64,000 nucleotides of DNA from Cinclus cinclus. Taxonomy: Eukaryota > Chordata > Aves > Passeriformes > Cinclidae. Within the stretch, counting starts at the first letter, position 1. Each line of letters begins with the position of its first letter. The position numbers and the translations under genes are program-made. The notes beneath the pieces were generated by a model. It had not been told where the DNA came from. It made no database searches and was given only the letters and a program-made list of their open reading frames with translations. Of this stretch, positions 45,575-58,271 are shown piece by piece. The DNA is taken from the NCBI RefSeq assembly GCF_963662255.1, contig NW_026912129.1, forward strand, positions 806,001-870,000. Direction: 5' to 3'.

Positions 45575-45935
45575 CCAGAGCCTGCTCCTACCTGGCCTTG
45601 AATGCCCCCAGGGCTCCAGGAGCAGGCACAGCTGCTCTGGGTAACCTGTGCCAGGGCCTCAGCACCCTCACAGGGCAGAATTCCCTCCCAAAATCCCATC
45701 CAACCCTGCCTTGTCTCAGGGGGAAGCCATTGTCCCTTGTCCTGTCCCTGCAGGCCCCTGCCTTAAGTCTCTCTCCAGCTCTCTTGCAGCCCCTTCATGC
45801 ATTGCAAAGACTCTAAGGTCACCCTGGAAGCTTCTGCAGGCTGCACAACCCCAGCTCTTGCATCCTTTTCCATTGGTGCAGCTGCTCCAGCCCTTGGAGC
45901 ATCTTCCTGTTATCCCCACGGCCTCCTCTGGGCCT
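45575..45935 (-). mobile_element. CR1 LINE fragment, antisense
   Basis: Reverse-oriented CR1 phrases: 'gggtaacctgtgccagggcctca', 'agaattccctcc', 'ccattgtcccttgtcctgtcc', 'gctgctccagcccttgg'. It lies between the coiled-coil gene's first visible exon and the start of duplication copy B, where a missing 5' exon would be expected. Confidence 0.75.
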
Positions 45936-46322
45936 CTGGGGGTCATCTCGGAGATGTCTGGGAGAAACCCATTCTTGCCTCCAGGAAGCACTGAGGCTGT
46001 GCTGTAAATTGGGCTGAAGGGAGGGCAATGAAAAGCTGCTCCCTTGTTTGTGCCCACGGCCTCCAGTGGGACAAGGACGGAGCAGGAGATGGGGCTGTGC
46101 TCTGGGATGGCCAGGAGCCCCCCATTCCCTCCCAGGCCTGTCCCCACAGCAAGCACCAAAGCTGCTGCCAGCTCTGGAACAGCCAACTGCTAATCCCTTC
46201 CTATTCCCAAAGGGAACCATTCCCTGAGGCACAGCCCAGGCCCAGCCAAGGCCCTGCTGGGCCTGGCACAGGAGAGCAGTGGCTTTTTCACTCACCCGCC
46301 GGGTCTCCATCTGCCCCTTTGG

Positions 46323-46702
46323 TGGCAACAGTGACCAAATTCCAGTGTCCAAAGCAGTTGGACTTTGCAGGGTTTCAACCCCAATTTCCAAAGGCCCTCG
46401 GCCTTTGCAGGGTCTAAACCCAAGTTCCCAAAGGCCCTCGGCCTTTGCAGGGTCTGAACCCCAATATCCACAGGTCGTTGGCCTTTGCAGGGTCAATAGC
46501 ACACGAGCAAGGTGCCGTTGGCCTTTGCAAGGTCCAAGCCCCAATGGTCACGAGCTGTTGACAGCTCCAGGGTCCAAACCCCAATAAGCCAGGAGCAGTT
46601 GATTGTTGCCAGCATCCAACCCCCAACACTCCAACATTCCATGGTTTGTTGGTGGTTGCCATGGTCCAAAGCCCAGCATTCCAGGGGCTGGTGGAATGGC
46701 CC
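46323..46702. repeat. 40-bp minisatellite (copy B)
   Basis: Same array as at 261-640, shifted by 46062 bases, with the same number of units. It has therefore not changed in length since duplication. Confidence 0.85.
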
Positions 46703-47481
46703 TCCCTGGCTCTCTCTCCCCCATCCCAGCTCCCTGCTGGCCCTGGCACCTGCCCTCCCTCCTCCGTGTCCCCACAGCCGTGCTGGGCAGCTGGGCAGGC
46801 ACCTGGCTCATAGCATGAGTTCCAAGTTGCTGGTCCAGCATCAGTTTTAAGGCTCAGCACTCTCAAGACCCACATGCTCATTAGGGATGTGCTTAGCTCC
46901 TGAATCACAGGAATTCTGTCTTCCCTGACACAGGGGAGATGTAAGAAAATAGCCTGAGAAGGTTCTTGGTGCTTACAAATATTCATGGAAAATAAAGCTT
47001 TGTGTTTGGAACAGTCACATGAGGAGGAAAAATGGTGTTTCAGAGTCTTTTGAAATTCTTACAGAGAAATGCCAAGTGCTGCAGTGGTTCAGGCTCATAA
47101 AATAGATTAAGAATCCTGAAAGAGCCATGAGTGCATTTGTTTCTCTGCTCTCTGTTTGGCAATATATCACTAGGTCTTCTAGGCAGAAGGAAAGTCTTGC
47201 TGCTTATATCAACGATTTCTTGCTAGGAGCACACCCTTAAGAACCAAATGGGTCTGCTTGGGAAAGCTTTGGCAGGTGTTTTTACCCTCATCTCTGATAG
47301 CACTCATCTGTGTCCTAGGGAGGACTTCTGTGCCCCAGTTGACAGGAACTGGCTTCTGAGCAGGGCACAAGTCCTCCGTGGAAGGGAAGAGCAGCACGTG
47401 CCTTCTCCAGGCCGTGTCTCTGCAGGGGCTGATGGCCCAAGGATGTCAGTGCCAAGTTAAAGTTCAGAGACCACTGCAGCC

Positions 47482-47652
47482 TCAAGTCTCTGCTTCCACA
47501 AGAGCAGCTTTGGGCTCCTTGAGCAGAGCTGCAAAGGAGCGCGAGAGCTCCTGGTGAAGGTCTGGCAGCTCCTGCCTGGTGCTTGTGCAGCTCTCAGTGT
47601 AGTTCTGTCGCTGCTGTCAGGCCCGGGCCAGCTGTGACTGCAGCAGGGACAC
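47482..47652 (-). pseudogene. Coiled-coil gene terminal-exon relic (copy B)
   Basis: Copy of the relic at 1423-1593, with the same acceptor and the same premature TGA. It lies on the 5' side of the complete coiled-coil gene (minus strand), so it cannot be that gene's own 3' exon. Confidence 0.5.
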
Positions 47653-47883
47653 CTGAAAGAGGCACAAGGCCCGGCTCAGACAAGCCCACGCTGGCAGGAG
47701 CATCCGCAGCCCCACGGTACCAGCTGTCGGGGCAGACACAGCCTCCAACTCCAGCCCTCACCAGCACTCTGCCCTTGGGCAAGGGCAAAGGAACAGGCTC
47801 CCAGACTGGCCCTGAACAGAGCCCGCATGATCAACAAGTGCACTTCATGGCAGGCAAACCCTTCCCACGTACATCCCTCAGCC

Positions 47884-48034
47884 ACCACAGCTCGATTAGA
47901 GAGAGTTCCCACGGCATTTAGGAACCCAACTGGGATTTCCAAGGCACACATTTGGGCCCCGACCCCTTTCTCCACAGCCTTTCTCCATCAGCAGGAGGGC
48001 TGCTGCTGCCCTGAGCTCCTGGAGAACTCTTCTA
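47884..48034 (-). pseudogene. Fragment of coiled-coil gene last exon and 3'UTR (copy B)
   Basis: Second copy of the 150-base fragment at 1825-1975. In one detail (tttgggcccc in place of copy A's tttcggcccc) it matches the parent at 35283-35433 more closely than copy A does. Confidence 0.7.
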
Positions 48035-48398
48035 CTTGAGCTGCAGCGCAGCCAGCCCAGGCATCAGGGGGCTTTTTGGGGGCTTTCCTGAGGCCTTTTA
48101 GCACCCCAAGCCCCATTTTACAAGTCCCCAGTTTTTAATTATAAGTCAACTCTAGATTTAACTGACGGATATTTATTCAACCTTATTACTCTTTTACTCC
48201 GTTTTACCAAATTTCAAGGGATTCTTCAAGGGATTCTGGGGGTTTTCTTGGTTTTGCCGTGTTTTAGTGCACAATCTGCCTTTTCACCCCTCCATTGATT
48301 AAATGGAACTAACATATAGCCTTAAATAGTTGCCACTTGCTGCAAGGCACTCCATTTCTGTGGGCTGAATGGAAATTCCGAGGAGGTGTTGAGGCTTT

Positions 48399-48985
48399 TT
48401 TGGGTTATTCTGAGTACCCGCCCAGCCAATCCCTGAGGGCACTTTTCCCCCCCAGGGTTTGGGCGGGAGCCGCCCCCCCACTGTCAATCCCTGAGGGGCG
48501 TTGGGCCGAGCCGGGAACTTCTCCCCGCCCTCCCCTCCCGATCACTCCCGCCCCTGCCCTGCCCTGCCCTGCCCTGCCCTGCCCTGCCCTGCCCTGCCCT
48601 GCCTCGCTCCCAGTGCCCCTCCTGACTCTGAATTTTCCCCAGCTGCCCCAGTCTGCGCTGGTTCATACTGGTTTACTCTCGCCCCTCGCCGGCTAGAGGC
48701 GCTCCGGCATCCCCCACTCCCAGAGGGGAAAATTCACATCGCTAGAGGTTCGTGTCCGTAAAGGAGGCAGAGCAGGCCTGGAAAAGTCCCTGGATTCGAA
48801 CAAATCAGCCAACTTGCTGCGCTGGTGGATGAGTGGCTCTATGTGTTTGGAGGTGGGGAGGGGGCTCGGGGGGTCCTGGGTGAATCCTAGGGGGATCTGG
48901 GGGGCAGGGGGGTGGCCGTGGAGTTTGGGGGACTTGGGGGAAATTCGGAGTGGGGGGATATGGTGGCATTTGGGGATCTGGGTGT
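48399..48985. promoter_or_regulatory. GC-rich block with CCAAT motif and G-runs (copy B)
   Basis: Duplicate of the block at 2340-2905. The CCCTG microsatellite has ten units here (48551-48601) against six in copy A, a 20-bp difference. Confidence 0.35.
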
Positions 48986-50924
48986 AAGAAATGTGATTTG
49001 TGCTAACTAAATTGTAACTATATTGGCAAAATTGTACTCGTTTTAATAGAAAACAATTGTTACAAAGCAAGAAAGGAAATAGTGAGAAAAAGCAGATGGA
49101 ATCCCCCAGCTGTTCGGTGGGAGGAGTAGAAGGATGTAGCTTTGATAAGCCACATCTAGAAATACAAATTTTGACCCTGGACAGGGCCAAATTGGGATGA
49201 CTCCAGGCCTGGAACTTGAAATTACCTAACACCAAGCTTAGTGCTCCTGCACTGCCTGCAAGCTTACATAGCGGACAGTGATGAAGACAAAGAGCCTTTG
49301 TCAGAAATAAGACCCCGAAAGGATGAGAGAGCCCTAACTACTAGTAGGGCATGTGCAACACACTGTAGTGACCTAGATTTTAGGAACAGTAACTAGGAGG
49401 AGTTTTCCAGAAAGTTCTGTATTAATATGTATTAGCATATAGCATATAATTGGGCTTTTTGGCCTGATTATTCGATAGGTGAGGAAGGGTGGGGCCCTCT
49501 CCATATCTCCAGCTGGTTTTGCTTATGCTTTATATGGACCTTAATTGCACTGAATTACTCACTGCCAAACTTTGTCTATTCTTAAATGTATACATCTAAT
49601 ATATTTGATTATATGTATTTCTAGACAATTGCTGCTACTGAAAAAAAAGTGATGCTAAATTCATTCTTGTCATGTAGTAAATTGGAAAAAGAAATAAATG
49701 AAAAAAAATTGAGATTCACCTCAAAGCCCAGAGGAGAATCTCACACAAAAGATTCTCCGTGTGTAGTGCACAAGAAGAAATGTTGAGAGGAAAACACAGT
49801 GGCAGCTGAGGCTTGTGGAACTCCCAGCATACTGAGCCTGCAGAGGATGCAAACAGCCCTGGCAGTAGCTGAGGGGACTTCTCCTCACAGCCTCCTCTGA
49901 AAGTGTGTCACTGCAGGGGGGAAGGCTTGGAAACCGTTGCCTTTCCTTCCTCCTGTGCTAAAATGTAAGGCTCCTCCTGAGAAAATACTGAGCTGCAAAC
50001 AATTCTCCATTCCTCAACAAAGCTACTCAGGTGCTCGACTTACATTAAAGAGCAGAACCAAAGGTGGTCAGAAATTTCCCATCAAAGCCTATTTGCAGAG
50101 AAACCCCACCATAATGTGAGCAAATATTTCTTAGCATCAGTCCACTCCAAAGAAACCCAAGCCTGTATTTGGCAGCGTTTTAAATGAACTTGAATTGTCT
50201 TTGCTCACATATCAGCTGGACTGCTTTGCTCCCTTTTTGTCCTAGAGAGAATATTAGAACGATTTGCTCTTGACAGGATTCCTTGGATGGTCCCCAGACC
50301 TGGCTCCTCCCCACGCCTTGCCTGGGCTCTTAAGGCAGCCTGTTAGCAGGGCCTGACTTTGTCATCTGCCATACTGAGCAGAGCTGGAAGAGAGAGGAGC
50401 AGAGCCACGGTCAGATCACAGATCTGCAGGGACACAACAGGAGCCCTGTGCCAGGGCCATCCCAGCTCGCTCAAGCCATGTCCAGGAGGGAGCAGGGACC
50501 AACGCAATCAGCCCGAAGCTGCTGGCCAAGAATCCCCCATGTGCCCCTGAAATCTCTCTGTGCTCTGCCCACACTAAGCCCCACTCACACAGGGAGCAGA
50601 GCCCTCCACAGCCAGGGCAGGGATTGCAACTCCCCCTGCCAGCCCGCTGCCCTCCCTCACCTTTGCAGATCAGCTGGAGCTGTTCCTGCTGTCCCCTCAA
50701 GATCTGCCCGGCGAGCCCTGGGAACGCAGAGCCTGTCACTGCCCCAGCGGCACAGCTCCCTGCCAGCGGCGCTGCCAGCCCTGTGGCCACTCGCCCTCCT
50801 GGCCCCGCAGGGCTCAGCCCGGGCACTTGCCGCATCCCGACGCCCAAGGGCACGGCTGTGAGAGGGTGGCAGCAGTCCCAAGTGAAATAGAGAAATTGAG
50901 ACTTAAGAATCAAGCATTAAGAAA

Positions 50925-51243
50925 GGTTTGACTAAAAGGGGGACTGACAAAAATGTATTGTTTGCTCTAATTTATGGTGCTTACAAGAGCAGGAGATGAG
51001 CAAGGCTATAAGGTGGGGTCTAGGGCTCGAGGGTGCAAACAGGATGCAAGGACATTGACACCACAGGATAAGGGGGTCCTCAGACCCCTGAGACCAGTCT
51101 AACTGATATCCAAGTCTGGAAAATGACCAAAGCAATAAAGAGAGAGCACGGGCAAGGAGGCAAGGTGAAAAGTTCAAACTGAGAGGATGACTTTCTCTTA
51201 TCACTTATTTTTGTGGGTTATAGAGTGTTTTTCCTCACATTAG
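50925..51243 (+). mobile_element. Partial 5' LTR of endogenous retrovirus, copy B
   Basis: Duplicate of the LTR-like segment at 4850-5166, with the same AATAAA and the same leader downstream. Confidence 0.45.
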
Positions 51244-51832
51244 ATTGGTGAGCCAGCCAGGACAGAGTCTGTCTGGCTGCAGGAGTGGCTGAGGAGCGGA
51301 TTCCCTGGCGCACCCCGGGACCTTCCCTGGAGGAACCCGGACCTCGGCTCGCTCACCGCGGGGATAAACAACGCTGCTGGCATTGAGGATCAAACGGTAT
51401 GTATTAAATATCAAGAACAGGGCTGCTAGTAAGTCGTCCAGAGACGTCTGGCACATAGCACAGTCCCAGTGGGCTTGCAAGCAGCTGGCCGAGGGGGCTG
51501 GAGACAGAGGGAGAGGGATCGAACGTGGCCGATAGCGCGGCCGATGGAGGCGTGTCACTGAGCTGATAGAGCAGCCCGCTGGCGACTCTGGGGGTGAGTG
51601 GAGTGAACCCTTGTTTTGCTGCAATTTTGTGTGACTGCTAAGTCGGGACACGTGGAGTCATTGAGTGTGTCAGGGAGTGAGTGAGTGGTGAGACGTACCT
51701 TTGGTACAGAGCGAGTGCGGAGCTCTATCCGCGTTTCTGACCTCGGGTGACTGAGGCGGCCGGAGAAGAGCGAAGGAGCGGGGTCAGTACGGGGCGAGTG
51801 CAAGTGTGAACAGAGGAGTGGTGTGCTTGAAC

Positions 51833-52393
51833 ATGGAGTGGTTAGCATTCATTTTAATTGTGGACAGACAAATTGAAGGAGCCTCTCCTCAGCAGTGGTC
51901 TGGACTTGATCCCTGGGAATTTATTGATCTAATAAATCACTGGCTAGAAAGAGGGAACAAACGGGACTATCTAGGAGGGGTAGATGAAACCGCTGCGGGA
52001 AGGTTGGTAGCCTTAGACTTGGAACAACCTGCAGTAGAGACTCTGGGTGTTCCAGAGGGAGTGAACGGGATAGCTTGTTTTTGTGGGAGATGTAGAGCCA
52101 TCAGAGGATCAAGGGGTTGGAATCTGGTGTGGGTTTTATTACAGTGTGGAGATTGTGAAATCCATTGGTATTGTTGCTCTAGGAACGAGCAGGGTGTATG
52201 CCCAAAGTGTAAATTGAAAAACAATCCTAATCAAGTTAGTGTTGAACCTAAAATTCTGAAGCTGGTGTGTGGAACATCACATTGGGTGTCTGTGAGTTGG
52301 GGTTGTGTGTGGGAAGAAAACTGGGAAAGAACAGTGAAATTGTGTGAGGAAAGGTTTGGATGGAAACAGGACAGGGCAAGAAGGAGAAGATAA
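51833..52393 (+). CDS. Cysteine-rich pre-gag ORF of endogenous retrovirus, copy B
   Basis: The open frame is intact here too and reads CGDC where copy A has SGDC. It therefore has a fuller set of paired cysteines (CFCGRC, CGDC, CC, CPKC). The same TAATG overlap with gag is present. It stays open in both copies while gag and pol beside it are frameshifted, which makes it stand out within the element. Confidence 0.6.
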   Translation: MEWLAFILIVDRQIEGASPQQWSGLDPWEFIDLINHWLERGNKRDYLGGVDETAAGRLVALDLEQPAVETLGVPEGVNGIACFCGRCRAIRGSRGWNLVWVLLQCGDCEIHWYCCSRNEQGVCPKCKLKNNPNQVSVEPKILKLVCGTSHWVSVSWGCVWEENWERTVKLCEERFGWKQDRARRRR

Positions 52394-53927
52394 TGGGAAC
52401 TGGGCAAAGTAAAGAGATGCCTAAGGCCAGTCCATTGGGCTGTATTATTATTGGAAAGATGTTTCCGGACAAGGAGGCACAGAAAACAAGAGAGACGTTA
52501 TCAGATTCTGTAAAAACTGGTGGCATTTATATAAATTGGATGAGGGAGTGAAGTGGCCACCAACTGGAACTTTGGATTATATCACACTATCACAGCTCAT
52601 GCTATTTCTTAGGAGGGAAGGAAAGTGGAGAGAGGTAGCATATGCGGACATTTTCCTCTCTTCAAAATCATCCCGAATGACTGTGGACTCAGGGCTCCAT
52701 TGGACCCTCTGGTATTGGCCCTAGAGAAGGAGAATAAGACAAAGAGAGGGAAGCTGAAGCATGGTTGTACAGCCTGCAGTATAGGGCAAAGATGCACAAA
52801 ATCAGATAAGGTTTACCAGACTGTGGCCCAGGAACAAGATCTGGGAGATGATTTGCTCAGGTCTCCCCACATAAAACAGGAAAGGGATGAGGAAGAGGAT
52901 GCAGACTCAGAGGTACCATCAGCCCCAGCCCATTCATCCCCTCTGATCGCACACCAGGCTAGACCACAGACACACATATTACAGGCACCTCTGCGAGAGG
53001 CAGTGGGAACAGAGGGAGGAAGGGTGTTGGTTCATCGACTTGGAGGCATGGGAAAAGGTTGCTAAAAATTACCGCAGCAATCCCGTTAACGTGGCTAAAT
53101 GTCCGTGATATATAATAAAACAACACAATCCAGATTGGAGCGCTATGCAGCTTTTATTGGATGCACTGGCCAAGACAGAGAAACAATTAATTATAAAAAT
53201 AGGGGGATCCGGCAGAAGATTATTCTAAAATCCAACAATGGGATGTGAAAGATTATTTCCCATTCCACAATGCACAGTGGCACCCAAAAACATCAGCAGA
53301 ATTGAGATGGCTGGTAATCTATCAGGAGTGGATTGCAAAGGGGATGTTAAGAGCCATTTGCAAGACTGTGAATTGGTCAGCATTGTATGAAATTATGTCC
53401 TCTGTTGCCATCCAAATTCCTTGGTCAATTAAGGGATGCAATGTGCCACCACACATCACTGCACCCTGGAACTGAAGTAGGGCTACAGCAGTGAGTCAGT
53501 TTATTGCTGGGGCAATCTACAGGTGACATAAGATGTAAACTTCAAAAGATACAGGGGGAGAAAGGAAGGAAGGAAGGATGGCTCTATGTTAGAGGCTCTG
53601 GTGGATGAGGCATGGAGAGTTCTTAGTAACTGGGAAGAAGGAAAGGGGAGGTTTGTAGCTGTCGTAAGTGAGAGGGAGAGAGGAAGACGCAGACAGGGAC
53701 CACGTAGACATGGCCCATCCTGGCTGGGCAGAGAGCAGTGTGTGATCTGTAAGAAATATGGTCACTGGAGAAGTCACTGGAGAAATCAATGCTCAGAACG
53801 AAGACATGGTGGCCCTCAGGGTAAGGGAAAAAGAATTGCACCTGTCAAAGAAGAGTTTGGAGGTCCAGTAGATCTCTCCCCAGGAGATGCACTGGTTATG
53901 AAATTGAAGCTGGGGGGAAAAGGGTAA
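52393..53927 (+). pseudogene. gag: gag, frameshifted (copy B)
   Basis: Same organisation and breaks as copy A. A 12-base tandem duplication within the knuckle (about 53770-53785) changes the spacing to CX2CX4HX8C by repeating four residues (HWRS/HWRN). The CCHC finger is therefore probably non-functional here even locally. Confidence 0.75.
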
Positions 53928-54242
53928 GAAGTGAAATTTCTGGTTGACATGGGGGCAACATATTCAGCTCTGAATAAGATTTTGGCACCTGTGAGGAAGG
54001 ATTATGTTACACTAACAGGAGCAACTGGCCAACCTGTAAAAGCATATTTTTGTAAACCATTAAGGTATAGGCTTGCAAAGCAATGGGGTATTCATCAATT
54101 TCTATACCTGCCCAGTTCCCTGAGATGCCTTTTAGGGAGAGACTTGTTAGAACAATTACAAGTAACCATTAGATTTGAAAATGGGGAGGTTATTCTGGAA
54201 GTAAATGATGAACAGTACATAGAGGCATTAAGTTTAATGTGA
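53928..54242 (+). pseudogene. pro: Retroviral protease, inactive (copy B)
   Basis: Same sequence apart from isolated substitutions (ILAP for TLAP in the motif flank), including the Met in the active-site triad and the preceding TAA. Confidence 0.75.
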
Positions 54243-55783
54243 ACAGCTGTTCAAATGGAGGGAGAAATTAGTGAAGAAATAATTAATCAAGTTTCCTGGA
54301 GTGTGGGCTTCTAATGTACCAGGGAGGGCAAAAAATGCACCTCCTATAGTAATTAAACTGAAGGAAGAACAACAACCAGTTAGGATTAAACAGTACCCCT
54401 TGAAAAGGGAGGACAAGGAAGGAATTAGCCCGATAGATGAAAAGTTTTGCAATTAGGGTTGTTAAAAGAATGTCAGTCTGAGTTCAATACCCCCATCTGA
54501 CGGGTCTTAAAACCCTGATGGGTCATATCGGATAGTACAGGATCTAAGGGCTGTTAATAAAATAACTGAAGGTCTCTATCCCGTGGTAGCAAATCCATAC
54601 ACTTTGCTAACGTGCCTAACACCAGAGCGAACTTGATTTACCGTTTTAGACTTGAAAGATGCCGTCTTTTGCCTCCCTCTCTGTGTGGACAGCCACAAAA
54701 TCTTTGCATTTGAGTGGGAAAACCCTAAAAGCAGGCGCAGATCCCAGCTCACATTGACGGTATTGGCTCAGGGATTTAAAAACTCTCCTACTCTGTTTGG
54801 GGAACAATTGGCCAAAGATCTGGAATTTGGGAGGCTCCCCCAGAAGAAGGAAAGCTACTGCAGTACGTGGACGATATCCTCACAGCCACTGGGGCAAAAG
54901 AGGCATGTGTAGCCTGGACGGTAAGCCTTCTAAACTTTCCAGGACTTGAGGGATACAGGGTGTGAAAGAAAAAGGCCCAGGTCATGAAGCAAAAGGTAAT
55001 CTACCTGGGTTATGAAATTACTGTGGGACAATGGACTCCAGGGCAAGATGGCAAGGAAGCAATCTGCCAAACGCTGAAACCTCAGACAGTGAAGGAACTG
55101 GGGACATTCTTAGGAATGACAGGGTGGTGTAGGCTGTGGATACACAGCTAGGGGCTGCATCTAAAACCTCTGTACGTGCTCATTACAAATGGGAACAGAG
55201 AACTCTGGTGCACAAAAGAGGCCACACGGGCTTTTCACCAGCTGAAGAATGCTCTCATGTCAGCTCTGGCTCTGGGACTCCCAGATGGGAGTAAACCATT
55301 CTTTCTGTTTTCCCATGAGAAGCAGGGAGTTGCCCTGGGGATATTGGCCCAGGAGCTGAGTCCGTACCGGAGAGCAGTTGCTTACTTCTCCAGGCAACTA
55401 GACACAGCAGCCAAGGGATGGCCGGGATGCCTCAGAGCCATTGCAGCAGTGGTGCTGAATATTCAAGAGGCACACAAACTCACTTTGGGCCAGAAAATGA
55501 CTGTATTGGTGTCTCAAACAGTGTCTGCAGTCCTGGAAGTAAAGGGTGCGAACTGGCTCTCCCCACAAAGGCTCCTGAAATACCAAGCCATCATGGTAGA
55601 AGAAAGCAATGTAGAGATAATTGTGACTGACATCAACCCAGCTTCCTTCCTTAGTGGAAATCAAGAGGAGCCAGTACACCATGAATGCCTGGAAAATATC
55701 AAAGCCACCTTCTGCAGCTGCCCTGATGTGAAGGACACCCCCTTTAGCTGATGCAGAAACTTGTTTCACTGATGGAACCAGCT
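54243..55783 (+). pseudogene. pol: pol (RT, connection, start of RNase H), broken and truncated, copy B
   Basis: Same content and same truncation point as copy A. The connection domain is one open frame of 191 codons (55176-55751), because the base missing from copy A near 9180 is present. YVDD is retained near 54864-54875 after the same upstream frameshift. The shared truncation shows that the deletion or recombination predates the duplication. Confidence 0.8.
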
Positions 55784-57421
55784 ACGTTCCCAGGACAGCA
55801 CTCCCTTCTCCCCAGGAAGTGTTGGGGATGGTTTTCCGTGGGCTTTAGGAACGCTTTCCTCTGTGGGAGGGAGAGAGCCCACAGGGACCCTGGGTGCTGC
55901 AAGTGGCCCTCCAGGGATGTTGCACAGGACATGTGTCACAGCAGAGCACACTGGGAGAGTGCTGCGACCTTCCAGGGAAGAAGCATCCTGAGAAGGACGA
56001 CCTGGTGACACAGGCACGTCTACACTACCGGGCAAAGTGATTTGGTCTTTGTGAGTCCACTTTGGTCAACACTGGAGAGTGGGACGGGAGCCCCGTGCAG
56101 TGTTCCAAGGAGAAGTTTATTGGTTTACTTCCATGGAGGGTACCAGGGATGAGCTGGCTCCAATGGACTGAGGGAGGCTGGTTTAGATGGGAAAGCTAGC
56201 GGGCAGGGTAGAGCAACACGCAAATCAACAGAGGGCACAGGGCAGAGCAAAAGGGGGAAGGACCAATGGGGTACAAACAATCTGCCTAGAGCAGGGAGGC
56301 ATGTTGGGAGGAACTTTTCCTCACCACCATGAGGGAGGTTAGTGCTTAATCACATTCCCTCCAGAGGAGAGGAGCTGCCTCTTTCTCAGTTGGCCTATTG
56401 CCCTCCACGGGCATGGAGAGAGTGTGGAGAGTGACCAGAGCCAGCGCAGAGCTCCGCAGGCCCCTCAGCAGCTTTGGCCATGTCCATTGACATCTGGCTT
56501 CCACAGCCTTACCCAAAGCCCTTGAAGTGCCCAGTTCCCTAAGGGGGAAGAAGATCCCAACACAGCATGGAAATGGTACTCATCTGTGCTCCCTTCTAGG
56601 TGAGCAGGCTGGGTATGTCATTCCACAGTCCTGGATGGATGAGAGTTTCAGTCATCTGAGATTTACTAGAGGCAGATTCTCTGCATCCCTTTCCTAACTG
56701 AAAAATCGTTCTCAGCGTGGCAAGAGCTCACTCAGGTGCCACTCCCTTAAGTAGTTAATCTCAGGCTTGAAGGGTTCTGGAAACCCTGCCCTGCTCCCTT
56801 CTAGAGCCCTGAGTGATCCCGCAGGATCGCTGTCAGTTGGAGGAAGGAGCATTTGGCTGTCAATCCTCTTCCCATGTGCAATGCCAGTGTCTCCTTCCAT
56901 GTGCTGTGTGGAGCCACGGAAAAGATCAGAGAGGAAAGGGGAGGGCCCAGGGCTGTGCCTTGAGAGGCTCTTTTGTTGGCCCCAGGCAGCCTGAGCATCT
57001 CTTGCAGTGCTGGGATCTGTTCTATCCTGCCTTTCTTTGCAGATGCACCTGTTGCTGAAGGTGATCTGGAATCCCAACCCAGAGGCATTTCTGAGCCTGA
57101 TGATGAGGAAGATGATGAGGGCAGGTCAGAGCTACTAGCTCAGAGCCCAGAGCTTGGCCAGGGGAGGCATCGCTGCAGGTGCCAGGACAGGGCTGTTCCC
57201 GTGTGTGCCCTCGCCCTGGGCAATGCCCTCACTGCTCCTGCAGCTCAGTGCTGCCGCTGCACATCAGCAGACATGACAGAAGCTCTTGAGTTACAGGTGT
57301 CTCTGCAAGGAGAACATTCCCAGCTCCAGGGCTGGTTGTGTCACGTAGGCCCAGCTCCCATGGCAGGGGTGAGTAGAGTGTCCCTGCTGACCCAGAGGCT
57401 GACCAGTGATGGGCCCTGAGG
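55784..57421 (+). pseudogene. Relic of the exon-array gene family joined to truncated ERV (copy B)
   Basis: Duplicate of the relic at 9694-11333, with the same three exons (offset about 46088-46090), the same GC donors and the same inserted repeat. Confidence 0.6.
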
Positions 57422-58271
57422 GACTGGAGGAGCCCATGCTGAGCATCCCTGGGCTGAGGGCACATCTCCTTCAGGGGCATCATCTGAAGCTGGCCCTCCT
57501 CCAGGGACATGCCCAGGAAAAGAGGGAAGCTGTGGGATATGGGATTCTAATTGTTAAAGTTGTTAAGGGTTGTGTTCACCAGAAGGCCCTGTGGGGAAGG
57601 CTCAGCTGCAGGCTGGACAGTTAGAAGTTGGCTGGGGAGTGAGAGGCAGTTATGAGGAGGAAGGCATGGACAGCAGATCAGTGGGAAGCAGACTGAGGGG
57701 AAAAGATGCATGGGCAGACAGCAGCTGAGCCAGACAATGGGTGCCCATCTTCTCAAAAGTTTTGGTTTTGTCTGGTTGACATTAAAGGTAGAAAGGGGGG
57801 GTGATTTCTATACTAAAGCAATCTCCTTTGGATGCATAAGGGGATATGTGTCTCTTTGTTCCCTGTTGCTCCAGGAAGCCATCAAGAGCATGTCCAGGGA
57901 CACAGCCTGACCAGCAATGTCAGCATGCAGAACTAAGGTTCTGCTAAGCAATGGCCCTTGGATGAAGCAAAACATTTACAATCAGGGCAGCCCATTCGTA
58001 CAGATGGGGGTACACTCTGGGGCTACAGCTAAGGCCATGAGGTCACAGCAGGCTCTGGGGTCACAGCAGGCTGAGGTCACAGCAGGCTCTGGGGTCACAG
58101 AGGTCCCAGAGCCCCGTGGTTGCACAGCACCACAGCCACCGACCAGTCAGTCCTTGACCACAAACTGTTGTGGCAGCAGTGGCGGCAGCAGCAGTGGTGC
58201 TGACATTGGGACAGCGGTGTCAGAACAGCGGTGGCAGCAAGAGCTGTGGGACTGGCAGAGGGCAAGGCACC

